A stretch of DNA of 5,889 nucleotides from an uncultured Bacteriovorax sp. (GTDB lineage: Bacteria; Bdellovibrionota; Bacteriovoracia; Bacteriovoracales; Bacteriovoracaceae), in assembly GCA_946482295.1 (NCBI GenBank), contig CAMLRB010000216.1, forward strand, positions 1 to 5,889, written 5' to 3'. The translations under genes were made by a program, and so were the position numbers. Each line of letters begins with the position of its first letter. The first letter of the stretch is position 1. The notes beneath the pieces are model-generated. The model worked only from the letters and a program-made list of their open reading frames with translations. It was not told where the DNA came from and ran no database searches. Below are positions 5,728 to 5,889 of this stretch, one piece after another.

Positions 5728-5752
5728 CAAAATGCTCCAGTGGAGCATTTTG
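5728..5752 (+). terminator. Intercistronic hairpin, possible partial terminator or attenuator
   Basis: CAAAATGCTCC (5728-5738) pairs perfectly with GGAGCATTTTG (5742-5752) in an 11-bp stem around AGT, starting three bases after the tolQ-like stop. Only TTTT, within the stem, provides a U-tract, so full termination is doubtful. It could instead stabilise the upstream mRNA or reduce transcription into the gene at 5837. Confidence 0.55.
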
Positions 5753-5836
5753 ATTGTGAGAGTGAAACAAAAGAAAAGGTGAGCGTTTTTAAGTGAGTTC
5801 GCTTTTCTGAAGTAAAAAAAAGGAAAGAGGTTTTTT

Positions 5837-5889
5837 ATGGCCATGGGAAGTTCAAATCAAAACTCAGGTGATGATGACGCTATCGTCGC
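5837..5889 (+). CDS. Start of probable ExbD/TolR-family gene (3' end outside window)
   Basis: Only 17 codons are visible: a Ser/Asn-rich opening MAMGSSNQNS, then GDDDAIV. The start at 5837 has AGAGG (5826-5830) 6 bases upstream; the second ATG at 5843 is in frame but further from this site. ExbD/TolR proteins often have a short polar N-terminus followed by a segment of the type 'I-x-E-I-N-x-T-P-L-V-D' and one membrane helix, and DDDAIV fits the run-up to that segment. Position directly after a TolQ/ExbB gene on the same strand is the main argument. The protein would be the peptidoglycan-reaching stator partner. Identity is inferred from context and cannot be proven from these residues. Confidence 0.6.
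   Translation, partial: MAMGSSNQNSGDDDAIV

Overview
The window is an AT-rich bacterial chromosome segment (roughly 40% G+C by eye) from a Gram-negative (diderm) bacterium. It carries an outer-membrane beta-barrel, several Sec signal peptides and a TolQ/ExbB-type motor. The gene style (many short exported proteins of unknown function, a secreted HNH nuclease, a Cys-rich exported protein) is reminiscent of the predatory Bdellovibrionota, perhaps Bacteriovoracales. That assignment is a guess from style, not from a marker gene.

Layout, left to right. Positions 2-439 (+) hold the 3' end of an outer-membrane beta-barrel gene. It converges on a small exported beta-rich protein (468-884, -), and the two share a bidirectional terminator (441-469). 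A divergent promoter region (885-1113) separates that gene from a Cys-rich exported protein (1114-2070, +), which ends at an imperfect hairpin. A good sigma-70-like promoter follows (2120-2149) and leads into a small exported HNH-type nuclease (2196-2672, +). The nuclease converges, across a second bidirectional terminator of nearly the same design, on a two-gene minus-strand unit: an exported protein of unknown function (3920-4750 plus stop) followed 35 bases later by a class I PLP-dependent aminotransferase (2706-3881). A 362-base divergent gap (4751-5112) precedes a TolQ/ExbB-family proton-channel subunit (5113-5724, +). After a 112-base spacer with a strong hairpin comes the start of its likely ExbD/TolR partner (5837 to the window end).

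How the parts fit: four complete or partial proteins in the first 2.7 kb and one more near 4 kb are exported, so the left part is an envelope/secretion neighbourhood. TolQ/ExbB plus ExbD/TolR would make an inner-membrane proton-driven motor that energises an outer-membrane or periplasmic process. The aminotransferase is cytoplasmic and looks like a normal amino-acid metabolism gene. I see no transposase, CRISPR array, tRNA or rRNA, and no clear sign of horizontal transfer.

The most unusual sequence-level signals are three. GGCC is strongly over-represented (40 sites, about four times expectation) and sits mostly at NNG|GCC codon junctions. The two convergent terminators share an identical 15-base half that also supplies the stop codon of the opposing gene. 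The tolQ-tolR spacer carries a hairpin that could set subunit ratio. I found no convincing new defence or mobile system.
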